Source: Flavobacteriales bacterium UBA7519 (GTDB lineage: Bacteria; Bacteroidota; Bacteroidia; Flavobacteriales; Weeksellaceae). Taken from it: DNA of 9,543 nt. The position numbers and the translations under genes are program-made. Location: the NCBI GenBank assembly GCA_002476905.1, contig DLND01000008.1:1-9543 (forward strand), written 5' to 3'. Positions 1 through 6,739 of this stretch are shown here, one piece after another (position 1 is the first letter of the stretch; each line of letters opens with the position of its first letter). The notes under the pieces are model-generated. The model was given only the letters and a program-made list of their open reading frames with translations. It was not told where the DNA came from and ran no database searches.

Positions 1-96
1 TATTTTAGACATTTAAAAATCCTGTTATACTTTGCTATACCAATTGAAATGGTGAGCTCAAGGAATTTTATATTATTTAGGTATTATTATTTAACT
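1..96. other. Sequence downstream of the TonB receptor gene, no gene seen
   Basis: Short AT-rich stretch after the receptor stop codon. It holds a GAGCTC palindrome near 54-59 and two TATAC copies near 26-40, but no hairpin followed by a T-run that would be a convincing terminator for the minus-strand receptor gene. No open frame of interest is visible here. Confidence 0.5.
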
Positions 97-2883
97 TTAA
101 AAACTGTATGCTAATGTTAGGCTGATATTAGTTCCTGTCAATCGCTCGATAGCTAAAGCATCTGTTTTATCATATTTTTCATTATTATTCAAATCGTGAT
201 AATATTTTGCTCTTTGGTTTAGGATATCTGAGATGTTTAATTTAATCTCCGCCTTGTTATTCCATATTTTTTTGGCAATCTGATAATCTAAAAGCGGTCT
301 TGGCGCTTCCCATATTGGCGGAACCTGATCATTTCCTACATACAATATCCTACGTCCAATCACATTAAACAAAACAGTAGAAGAAAGTCCGAGTTTGCTG
401 TTATCATACTGCAGGCTTGCATTCACAGTATAAGGAGACTGTCCCTGCATTGGACGGTCTGTATTGGTTTTGGTATCTTTTACACGATTATGGATGTATG
501 AGAAATTACCGCCAGCTGTAAAATTCTGTAGGAAACCTGCGAAGTCTAATTTTCTTCTGAATTCGAATTCAGCTCCGTAAGCATTTGCTTTTTCGGCATT
601 CAGGAAATTGAATGTATTACTTGTTCCCGCACCAGATTGATTAAAGTAAACTTCGATGGGATTTTTAAAATTTTTGTAAAAACCTGCTACGGAAATAATT
701 TCGCCGGTTCTTGGATAAAACTCCCAACGCAAATCGGCATTTGTAATTTTTGTTCTTTGTAAATCTTTATTTCCTATAACTGTTGCACCAAGATCAAAAT
801 CATAGTAAGCTAATGGCGAAAGTTCCCGGAACTCCGGTCTTACAACCGTTTGTGAGCCGGCAATACGCACATTCATTTTATCATTCAGCTTGAAGGTAAG
901 ATTCAATGCGGGAAGGAAGTCTGTCACTTTAGAATATACAAAACGGTCATCCGATCTTTTGGTACTGCCGATTAACTGATCGAAGTTTTCTACCCTCACG
1001 CCCCAAACTGCTCTCACCCAATCGGTGATATTATTATCCAATTGTAAAAATCCTGCATTGAGAATCGTATTGGCAATATAACGGTACTGGTTACCCGCAA
1101 TTTCGTTAAAAGTAAACTGGTTACTGCTACTGCCAAAATTAGAAGGATTAAAGATGGTTTCGAAAGGCTGGGCAAGCAGTGCCTGATTGAATGCCTGCAG
1201 TTGTACTGAAAAAGGTCTTGCATTATACATCCTGTCTTTTACCTGAAACAGGTATCCCGCTTTTACCGTTTGTTTCTGACCGAAGAGTTCAAATGATTTT
1301 GATAAATCTGCGCCGGCATTATAGAGATAATCGTTCAGATTTGAGTTAAAGAAACTTCCCGATTTTTGGGACAGTCCATTAGAAATTAAAGCCAAATAAG
1401 GACTTCCGGGAAGATTGGTATATTCATTATACTGCAAACGCTGCAACATTGGTACATATTGATCTAGAATCCCAAAACTTCCGTACCAGTTCAGACTAAG
1501 TCCTGCAAATTTATGATTACCATTGATGGTAGAATTATAAAAAGTCGTTTCCTTAAAGCCTAATTCTCTCGCAATAATATTAGTTCCATTAATAGGATCA
1601 AACTCAAAATCCTTACCGCTACGCAGAGAAACATGATTGACACCAGTATGCGTAATAATATTCTTGAGGGAAATCTTGTTGTTGGCATTCAGCTTTAAAG
1701 ATAAGTTCAACATACTTCCCAAAATGACTTCATTGGTATATTTATCAGTGCTGTAATCGAAATTGACATCTGCATTTTCACCGTTAATGGTAAAGAAACG
1801 GTTTTTGGTATCGGTTCTTCTTTTAAGATTACTGTAATTCAGAACGGCAATAACACCCAATTCCTTCCCGAAAACTTTGGTATTGAAACCGCCGTCAGCC
1901 TGAAAAGACAAATTCTCCGGCCAGCTCAAGTTATTATAGTCAAAATTCTTTACGTAGCCTTTCCCGAACTCTGTTTTCTGAGCTTCAGAAAGAATTCCGA
2001 ATGCATTTTTTGTAGGAAATCCAGAAGGCAAAGCTCTACCTTTATCATCAATTCCGAGAAAATCATATTTCCCCGATTTCTGTATTGCAAATTCTCTGTT
2101 GATTGTGATGCTGTTCGCACCAACGCCCAATTGCATATTAAAAAAATTTTTGGCAGGTATATCTTTGGTATTGACTTGTATGAGGCCGCCTGCCCATTCT
2201 CCTGTATATTCTGGGATAAAGGCTTTATTAATTACCAGCGTTTCTATGACATTCGCAGGAAAAAGGTCGAACGAGAATGTCTTTTTATCTGGCTCTGTAC
2301 TGGAAAGCTGGATACCATTCAACATCGCCTGATTATAACGATCGGAAAGACCTCTCACTACGATGTATTTACCCTCCATCAAGCTTACTCCGGAAACCCT
2401 TTTCAGAACCTCGCCGGTATTTCGGTCAGGACTTTTTTTAATAGCTTCTACCCCAATAACCTGTGAAACTACCGCAGAATTTTTTTGTAAAGCAATAGTT
2501 GAGGCAATTGATTCTTTTTTGGCACTTGATTTTAGTACAACCCCTTCTATATTAGATTCTTTAGCTTCCAATCTGTGAAGCAATATATCCAAATGGGTAT
2601 TTTCCTCGCTCAGAGAGACATCTGAAAGTTCTTTACTCTGATATTGGGCATTACTAACTTTTAAAGTGTAAGTAAGCTTTGGATCCAGAGAAACAGAAAA
2701 ATTCCCGGATACATCTGTTATAACCTGTTTGTCATTAATACTAACCGTAACTCCTTCTATAGGAGAATTATCTTTGTCATCTAAAACCCTACCTTCTAAT
2801 ATATGGGTCTGTGCAAAAATAAAAGTGCCGCATAAAAATGCTCCCGCTATACATATCTTGCGATAGGTCTGGTGAATTTCCAT
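97..2883 (-). CDS. TonB-dependent outer-membrane receptor, substrate unknown
   Basis: 928 residues, a normal length for the Bacteroidota receptors of this type. Residues 1-24 form a signal peptide (basic start, hydrophobic core, FIFA before a likely cut at Q25). Residues 28-105 resemble the carboxypeptidase-regulatory-like beta-sandwich typical of Bacteroidota receptors (GRVLDD...PIEGVTVSI...TDVSGNFSV). A possible TonB box is IEGVVL at 122-127. The plug domain covers about 135-240, with TGEVLKRVSGVS, VVRGLSDRYN (185-194) and STEPDKKTFSFDLFP, and the rest is a 22-strand-type barrel ending in the aromatic LAYSF. The protein should import a ligand across the outer membrane using energy from TonB-ExbBD. 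The plug wording (RGLSDRYN, TEPDKK, INKAFIPEYTGEWAGGLIQVNTKDIP) fits the non-SusC receptors with that conserved segment. No susD-like gene lies next to it within the window, so a polysaccharide-utilisation role is not supported. The substrate cannot be read from the sequence. The start fits the signal peptide well; no clear Shine-Dalgarno site precedes it. Confidence 0.95.
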   Translation of the reverse strand: MEIHQTYRKICIAGAFLCGTFIFAQTHILEGRVLDDKDNSPIEGVTVSINDKQVITDVSGNFSVSLDPKLTYTLKVSNAQYQSKELSDVSLSEENTHLDILLHRLEAKESNIEGVVLKSSAKKESIASTIALQKNSAVVSQVIGVEAIKKSPDRNTGEVLKRVSGVSLMEGKYIVVRGLSDRYNQAMLNGIQLSSTEPDKKTFSFDLFPANVIETLVINKAFIPEYTGEWAGGLIQVNTKDIPAKNFFNMQLGVGANSITINREFAIQKSGKYDFLGIDDKGRALPSGFPTKNAFGILSEAQKTEFGKGYVKNFDYNNLSWPENLSFQADGGFNTKVFGKELGVIAVLNYSNLKRRTDTKNRFFTINGENADVNFDYSTDKYTNEVILGSMLNLSLKLNANNKISLKNIITHTGVNHVSLRSGKDFEFDPINGTNIIARELGFKETTFYNSTINGNHKFAGLSLNWYGSFGILDQYVPMLQRLQYNEYTNLPGSPYLALISNGLSQKSGSFFNSNLNDYLYNAGADLSKSFELFGQKQTVKAGYLFQVKDRMYNARPFSVQLQAFNQALLAQPFETIFNPSNFGSSSNQFTFNEIAGNQYRYIANTILNAGFLQLDNNITDWVRAVWGVRVENFDQLIGSTKRSDDRFVYSKVTDFLPALNLTFKLNDKMNVRIAGSQTVVRPEFRELSPLAYYDFDLGATVIGNKDLQRTKITNADLRWEFYPRTGEIISVAGFYKNFKNPIEVYFNQSGAGTSNTFNFLNAEKANAYGAEFEFRRKLDFAGFLQNFTAGGNFSYIHNRVKDTKTNTDRPMQGQSPYTVNASLQYDNSKLGLSSTVLFNVIGRRILYVGNDQVPPIWEAPRPLLDYQIAKKIWNNKAEIKLNISDILNQRAKYYHDLNNNEKYDKTDALAIERLTGTNISLTLAYSF

Positions 2884-2960
2884 TTTTCTCTCAATTTTTA
2901 TCTGGCGTAAAGAAATAATTTGGAGTTTAATCCAAGTGTATAAGAAATATCAACTATTTT

Positions 2961-3008
2961 TTAACATCCTGTTAAGAAACTCGGGATTATGTTAAATCAA
3001 TCTTAACA
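2961..3008. promoter_or_regulatory. Candidate operator: four TTAACA/TGTTAA half-sites in the divergent spacer
   Basis: Four copies of one hexamer lie within 48 bp: TTAACA at 2961-2966, TGTTAA at 2970-2975, TGTTAA at 2990-2995 and TTAACA at 3003-3008. The first two form a perfect palindrome with a 3-bp centre, TTAACA-TCC-TGTTAA, which extends to 9 of 10 paired positions with the flanking T and A bases. The outer two form a second inverted pair with a 7-bp centre. CTGTTAAGA at 2969-2977 is also the exact complement of TCTTAACAG at 3001-3009. Two further single copies lie at 3122-3127 and 3155-3160. The cluster sits about 80-125 bp upstream of the receptor start and between divergent genes, so it is a reasonable binding region for a dimeric regulator. 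A weak -7-like box for the receptor, TACACTTG on the minus strand at 2940-2933, lies just downstream of the palindrome. The regulator is unknown. Confidence 0.4.
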
Positions 3009-3043
3009 GATTAATACAATTTAAAAATCTGTTCATTTATCAT

Positions 3044-3051
3044 TAAATTTG
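3044..3051 (+). promoter_or_regulatory. Candidate -7 promoter box for tsaC
   Basis: TAAATTTG matches the Bacteroidota primary-sigma -7 consensus TAnnTTTG exactly. Transcription would begin near 3058, giving a leader of roughly 105-110 nt before the tsaC start. No clear TTTG or TTG -33 element is visible at the expected distance, so this is a motif match only. Confidence 0.4.
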
Positions 3052-3165
3052 CAACAGATAATTTTTACTAAAAATCACACCTGAAATAAACAATCATTTG
3101 AAAATCAAAATATTGAAAACTTTAACAGTCATTAATATTCGATTTTCCCCAAAATTAACACTTAA

Positions 3166-3720
3166 ATGGACTTTACAAAAGCTTTAGAAATATTACAATC
3201 CGGAGGAACCATACTTTACCCAACAGATACAATCTGGGGAATTGGTTGTGATGCGACCAATCCGGAAGCGATTAAAAAGATATTTGACATCAAAAAAAGA
3301 GAGCAAAACAAATCTCTTATTATATTAGTAGAGTCCGAAAAAAGATTGCAGGATTTGGTAGACGTTCCTGAGATGGCTTGGCAAATCATCGATTTGAGTG
3401 AAAAACCCGTAACCATTGTTTATGAAAACCCAAAGAATCTTCCAAAAGAACTCTTAGCAGAAGACGGAAGCATCGGAATCCGAATCGTAAAAAATGATTA
3501 TTGCAAAAAACTGATTTCAAAACTCAACAAACCTTTGGTTTCAACTTCAGCCAATCTAAGTGGACAAAAATCTCCAATGAAATTCAGTGATATCTCTGAC
3601 GAAATCAAAAATTCGGTTGATTATATAGTAGAAGATAATCACGATAAAGTTTCAGAATTTTCCGGTTCGTCTGTTATCAAAGTCTGGAACAACAACCAAA
3701 TCAAAATCCTAAGAGAATAA
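3166..3720 (+). CDS. tsaC: L-threonylcarbamoyladenylate synthase (YrdC/Sua5 family)
   Basis: 184 residues, the size of a single-domain TsaC/YrdC protein without the extra C-terminal Sua5 domain. The family makes threonylcarbamoyl-AMP from threonine, bicarbonate and ATP, the first step of t6A formation at position 37 of ANN-decoding tRNAs in the cytoplasm. Visible family features are GGTILYPTDTIWGIGCDA (13-30), the basic KKREQNK segment (43-49), PVTIVY (81-86), IGIRIV (103-108), STSANLSG (126-133) and the closing GSSVIK (167-172). The partner enzymes (TsaD, TsaB, TsaE) are not in the window. The ATG at 3166 places the family's short N-terminal helix correctly before the GGTILYPT strand. The gene is divergent from the TonB receptor and is followed, two codons' length after its stop, by a strong hairpin. 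It shares strand and a tRNA-related role with cca downstream, but the 429-bp gap argues for separate transcription. Confidence 0.93.
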   Translation: MDFTKALEILQSGGTILYPTDTIWGIGCDATNPEAIKKIFDIKKREQNKSLIILVESEKRLQDLVDVPEMAWQIIDLSEKPVTIVYENPKNLPKELLAEDGSIGIRIVKNDYCKKLISKLNKPLVSTSANLSGQKSPMKFSDISDEIKNSVDYIVEDNHDKVSEFSGSSVIKVWNNNQIKILRE

Positions 3721-3760
3721 AAAAAACCGGCGGATGACCTTTTGCAAGACCATCCGCCGG
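3719..3760 (-). terminator. Strong intrinsic-terminator-like hairpin, U-tract on the minus strand
   Basis: CCGGCGGATG at 3727-3736 pairs perfectly with CATCCGCCGG at 3751-3760 around a 14-nt loop, a 10-bp stem with 8 G-C pairs in AT-rich surroundings. On the minus strand the stem is followed at once by eight T residues (3726-3719), the textbook layout of a Rho-independent terminator. On the plus strand, the direction of tsaC, the stem is followed by AAAATAAA and lacks a U-tract. It may still stabilise or end the tsaC transcript, but its geometry is right for a minus-strand RNA. No minus-strand gene is apparent just upstream of it on that strand. Confidence 0.6.
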
Positions 3761-3770
3761 AAAATAAACT

Positions 3771-3803
3771 ATGAAAAAAAACTACTTTTTGTATTTACTC
3801 TAA
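3771..3803 (+). other. Possible 10-codon leader ORF or signal-peptide remnant
   Basis: ATG at 3771 opens a frame encoding MKKNYFLYLL and stops at 3801-3803. It begins 10 nt after the strong hairpin. The peptide resembles the first residues of a secreted protein. The same frame continues after the stop to a second stop at 3855-3857 without any recognisable signal. It could be a decayed gene start, a leader peptide or chance; translation is not shown by the sequence. Confidence 0.15.
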
Positions 3804-3948
3804 TCTCAAAAAGAATACCGCGCACATTTTCGTAGCAAAATGTCTGATTTTCAATAATTAAAATAAAATCAAAAGACAAAAAGTCTTGAAATTCATAAAA
3901 AATTGAATTTGATATTTTTAATACCTAAGTCAAAATTTCGAAAAAACT

Positions 3949-3956
3949 TATCTTTG
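3949..3956 (+). promoter_or_regulatory. Candidate -7 promoter box for the cca operon
   Basis: TATCTTTG is an exact match to TAnnTTTG. Transcription from about 3963 would give cca a leader of about 185 nt that contains the whole 104-bp inverted repeat. No clear -33 element is seen, so confidence rests on the -7 match and on the need for a promoter in this gap. Confidence 0.4.
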
Positions 3957-4007
3957 CGGATGATTAGAAAACTATGAAAGAGTTTATTATTCTATCAAAA
4001 GTTTTTC

Positions 4008-4111
4008 CAACCACATAGCCACATAGAAATATTAGTATCAAATTAAAAACGTAATTAATAACTTCTATTTTTCCTTTTAAATTAAAAGACAACTATATGT
4101 CTATGTGGTTG
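4008..4111. repeat. 104-bp inverted-repeat element built from CCACATAG units
   Basis: The left arm (4008-4026) and right arm (4093-4111) are 19 bp each and complementary at 17 of 19 positions. The left arm contains two exact tandem copies of CCACATAG (4011-4018 and 4019-4026); the right arm holds one exact inverted copy (4101-4108) and one with two changes (4093-4100). The 66-bp interior is very AT-rich with no coding capacity. This is the form of a small non-autonomous mobile element or REP-like dispersed repeat. Copies elsewhere in the genome cannot be checked from one window. It lies just upstream of cca and would fold into a hairpin in the leader RNA. Confidence 0.5.
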
Positions 4112-4149
4112 CAATATTTTAAATTCAATTTCACTACTTATCAGTTTTA

Positions 4150-5571
4150 ATGTTCATCAACCTCAAACAAAATAAAAACTTTAAACTATTCAAAATCATT
4201 TCTGAAGTCGCTGGCAGAAACGGACAATCTGTTTATGCTGTTGGCGGATTCGTAAGAGATTTGCTGATGAAAAGAAAAGCGCCAACCGACATCGATTTTG
4301 TTACGGAATCCAGCGGAATAGAATTGGCGGAAAGCATCGCCAAAGAAATCGACCCAAAAACAAAAGTGACGGTTTTCAAAACTTATGGAACGGCGATGTT
4401 TCGATATAAAGACTTGGAACTGGAATTTGTAGGTGCCCGAAAAGAAAGCTATAGTGAGGATTCCAGGAAACCGTCTGTTGAAATTGGAACTTTGGAAGAC
4501 GACCAAAAACGCAGAGATTTTACGATTAATGCAATGGCGATTTCTCTTAACAAGGATAATTTTGGAGAACTGATTGACCCTTTTGGCGGAATGCAGGATT
4601 TGTCTAATAAAATTTTGAGAACGCCTTTGGAACCTCATCAAACTTATTCCGATGATCCTTTGCGGATGATGAGAGCAATTCGTTTTGCCACAACTTTGGA
4701 TTTCGAAATCGAAGAAAATTCTTTGAAAGCGATTAAAGAAGAAGCGGAGCGAATGAAAATCGTTTCGATGGAACGTATTATGGTTGAGTTCAACAAAATA
4801 ATGCTTTCCGATAGACCTTCCAAAGGTTTGAAATTATTGGAAGAAACTGGACTTCTGAATTACATTCTTCCGGAATTGATTGCCTTAAAAGGAATCGAAG
4901 ATATTGATGGACAAACTCATAAAGATAATTTTTATCATACGCTAGCCGTTGTAGATAATATCTCTGAAAACACCGATAAACTCTGGTTGCGTTGGTCGGC
5001 TTTGCTTCACGATATTGGGAAAGCGCCGACTAAAAAATTTGTAGAAGGAATTGGCTGGACTTTCCACGGTCACGAGTTTGTGGGTTCCAAAATGATAAAA
5101 TCGATTTTCAAAAGGCTGAAACTACCGCTTGGACAAGAACAGAAATATGTCGAAAAACTGGTAAGAATGCACGCCAGACCAATTGCTTTGATTACGGATG
5201 ATGCTTCTGATTCTGCATTGAGAAGATTACTTTTTGATTCCGGAGAAGATATGGAAGACCTTTTCACGCTTTGTAAATCGGACATCACGACCAAAAATTA
5301 TTCTAAGCAAACTCGTTTCAAAAAGAATTTCGAATATGTAGCGCAAAAAATAAAAGAAGTCGAAGAAAAAGATCAAGTTCGAAATTTTCAGCCACCGATT
5401 TCCGGAGAAGAAATTATGGAAATGTTCAACTTGAAACCTGGAAGAGAAATTGGAATCCTGAAAGAAAAAGTGAAAGAAGCCATTCTTGAAGGCGAAATCA
5501 AAAATGACAAAATTGAAGCTAGAGATTTTGTAATTGCTGAAGCAGGGAAATTGGGATTAAATTTAGTTTGA
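4150..5571 (+). CDS. cca: CCA tRNA nucleotidyltransferase with HD domain
   Basis: 473 residues, the usual size in Bacteroidota. The enzyme belongs to the class II nucleotidyltransferases (poly(A) polymerase/CCA family) and builds or repairs the 3'-terminal CCA of tRNAs from CTP and ATP. The N-terminal catalytic head shows VYAVGGFVRDLLM (28-40) followed by the metal-binding DID at 47-49. RRDFTINAMA (121-130) and DPLRMMRAIRFA (169-180) are the further conserved blocks that contact nucleotide and define the neck. An RNA-binding-type linker spans about 200-250. A C-terminal HD phosphohydrolase domain carries H263, the HD pair at 287-288 (ALLHDIGKAP) and HGHE at 306-309. The sequence does not tell whether it adds all three nucleotides or only part of the tail; CCA addition is the default reading. 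The next gene begins one base after its TGA, so the two are very probably co-transcribed. The start places the GG motif at the family's normal distance from the N-terminus. Confidence 0.94.
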   Translation: MFINLKQNKNFKLFKIISEVAGRNGQSVYAVGGFVRDLLMKRKAPTDIDFVTESSGIELAESIAKEIDPKTKVTVFKTYGTAMFRYKDLELEFVGARKESYSEDSRKPSVEIGTLEDDQKRRDFTINAMAISLNKDNFGELIDPFGGMQDLSNKILRTPLEPHQTYSDDPLRMMRAIRFATTLDFEIEENSLKAIKEEAERMKIVSMERIMVEFNKIMLSDRPSKGLKLLEETGLLNYILPELIALKGIEDIDGQTHKDNFYHTLAVVDNISENTDKLWLRWSALLHDIGKAPTKKFVEGIGWTFHGHEFVGSKMIKSIFKRLKLPLGQEQKYVEKLVRMHARPIALITDDASDSALRRLLFDSGEDMEDLFTLCKSDITTKNYSKQTRFKKNFEYVAQKIKEVEEKDQVRNFQPPISGEEIMEMFNLKPGREIGILKEKVKEAILEGEIKNDKIEARDFVIAEAGKLGLNLV

Positions 5572-5572
5572 T

Positions 5573-6013
5573 ATGAATAAAACAGAATTAATTAAACTAA
5601 TCAATCAAAAACTCTCCGAAAAAATCCAGAATTTCGAGAAACTAATTTCTGAAACCCGAGCTTCTAACAATGATACGAAAAGTTCGATGGGAGATAAATA
5701 CGAAACGGGAAGAGAAATGCTTCAACAGGAAATCAACAATCTCCAAGTTCAATTGAATGAAGTTTTGAAACAGCAGGATTTTCTGAAAACTATTCTCGTA
5801 AAACCTTCTGATAAAGCTGAAAAAGGAGCGATTGTAAAAACAGAACGAGGATTGTTTTTCATCTCCGTTTCTTTAGGCGAATTGAGTTTTGAACATCAAA
5901 AAATCATTTGCATTTCTCCCGAATCCCCTTTAGCAAAAGCAATGAACGGAAAACAAAAAGGTGATGTTTTTTCTCTGAATAATATGAGTCAGAAAATTGT
6001 AGATATTCAGTAA
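5573..6013 (+). CDS. Compact GreA/GreB-like transcript-cleavage-factor homologue
   Basis: 146 residues against about 158 for standard GreA. Residues 1-75 are charged and helical, consistent with the antiparallel coiled coil that Gre factors push into the RNA polymerase secondary channel. At the expected tip the sequence GDKYETG has D41 and E44, the same spacing and numbering as the two acidic residues of E. coli GreA that hold the catalytic metal ion. Residues 83-146 match the FKBP-like C-terminal domain, shortened: AIVKTERGLFFISVSLGE, then ISPESPLAKAMNGKQKGDVF (114-133), which is the Gre signature of the type SP.SPlg.AL.Gk..GD. The role would be rescue of backtracked polymerase or another secondary-channel function. 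It starts one base after the cca stop and ends directly against the response-regulator gene. From memory, small proteins of this kind in Bacteroidota are often labelled 3-oxoacyl-ACP synthase; nothing in this sequence supports that label. Whether it still cleaves RNA is unknown. Confidence 0.75.
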   Translation: MNKTELIKLINQKLSEKIQNFEKLISETRASNNDTKSSMGDKYETGREMLQQEINNLQVQLNEVLKQQDFLKTILVKPSDKAEKGAIVKTERGLFFISVSLGELSFEHQKIICISPESPLAKAMNGKQKGDVFSLNNMSQKIVDIQ

Positions 6014-6739
6014 TTATAAACTTTTCCCGCCAATATATTCCATCAAAGAATCTTTATAATTCGGAGCAATGGCAATTTGTTCTTTTCCGATGACGATGTG
6101 ATTTCTTTCAATCGCTTCGATTTTGTCGAGACCAATGATAAAAGAACGATGAATTCTCATAAAATTTTCCGAAGGCAATTCTTCTTCCAGCTTTTTCAGA
6201 CTCATTAGTGTTAGAATTGGTTTTGCATTGTCTTTCAGATAGATTTTCACATAATCTTTCAAACCTTCTATGTAAAGGATTTCTGAAAAATTGATTTTAA
6301 TTTGTTTATAATCCGATTTAACGAAGAAAAACTCCTGCTTTTTTTCAGGCTTTGAAACGGAAACAGATTGTTGAGATTCAAAATAACTTCTGGCTTTTGT
6401 AGAAGCATTCAAGAATTCATTATAATCAAAAGGCTTCAACAAATAATCCAACGCATTCACTTTGTAACCGTCAATCGCATATTGATCAAAAGCAGTTGCG
6501 AAAATTACGCGGCTGTTTTGAGGAAGTAATTTTGAAAATTCCAGACCTGTCAAATCCGGCATTTGAATATCCAAAAAAAATAAATCAATATCTTTATTTT
6601 CTTCCAAAATCTGCATCGCTTTAATTGCGTTGTTGCATTTGGCTTTCAGTTCCAGAAAAGGCGTTTTCAGAACGTAACTTTCGATTAAGTTCAAAGCCAT
6701 TGGTTCATCGTCAGCAATTAGGCAGGTTATTTTTTTCAT
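6014..6739 (-). CDS. LytTR-family response regulator
   Basis: 241 residues. The receiver domain (1-120) has the acidic pair D10-D11, phospho-acceptor D57 in LFFLDIQMPDLTGLEF, T82 and K102 in LDYLLKPF. A linker rich in S, K and Q follows, then a LytTR DNA-binding domain from about 137 (FFFVKSDYKQIKI, ILYIEGLKDYVKIYL, MRIHRSFII, IAIAPNYKDSL). It should be phosphorylated by a LytS-type kinase and act as a transcription factor; the natural partner is the kinase at 7671-8693. Its ATG overlaps the stop codon of the broken AbiEii-like gene in a TAATG arrangement, so its translation was probably coupled to that gene. The stop codon abuts the stop of the convergent Gre-like gene with no spacer, so there is no room for a dedicated intergenic terminator. 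The target promoters cannot be read from the window; the ABC transporter upstream in the same orientation is a natural guess. Confidence 0.93.
   Translation of the reverse strand: MKKITCLIADDEPMALNLIESYVLKTPFLELKAKCNNAIKAMQILEENKDIDLFFLDIQMPDLTGLEFSKLLPQNSRVIFATAFDQYAIDGYKVNALDYLLKPFDYNEFLNASTKARSYFESQQSVSVSKPEKKQEFFFVKSDYKQIKINFSEILYIEGLKDYVKIYLKDNAKPILTLMSLKKLEEELPSENFMRIHRSFIIGLDKIEAIERNHIVIGKEQIAIAPNYKDSLMEYIGGKSL

Larger units (their letters stand above)
3721..4149. other. 429-bp intergenic region with hairpins and a repeat, no convincing gene
   Basis: Apart from the elements listed separately (GC-rich hairpin, 10-codon ORF, promoter box, 104-bp inverted repeat), the stretch contains weaker hairpins. 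These are ACATTTT/AAAATGT at 3824-3830 and 3837-3843 with a 6-nt loop, AAGAC/GTCTT at 3873-3877 and 3883-3887, and AAATTC/GAATTT at 3889-3894 and 3905-3910. A 14-codon frame starting at ATG 3974 runs into the repeat and ends at 4018; it looks accidental. No tRNA or known riboswitch core was recognised. Confidence 0.6.

Noticed and set aside
2099..2578. Several plus-strand frames opposite the receptor plug domain
   Set aside because: They overlap one another and mirror the conserved receptor sequence; no independent start signal or motif.
97..2883. SusC-type polysaccharide receptor
   Set aside because: No SusD-like gene or glycan enzyme is next to it in the window and the plug wording fits the other receptor group better.
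3719..3760. Intrinsic terminator for tsaC on the plus strand
   Set aside because: The stem is right but it is followed by AAAATAAA instead of a U-tract in that direction; kept as a minus-strand terminator candidate.
4186..4641. 151-codon minus-strand frame inside cca
   Set aside because: Opposite a strongly conserved catalytic domain; the translation is rich in F, R and S without any family pattern.
5573..6013. 3-oxoacyl-ACP synthase
   Set aside because: No thiolase fold, catalytic Cys-His-His/Asn set or suitable length; the Gre-type signature explains the sequence better.
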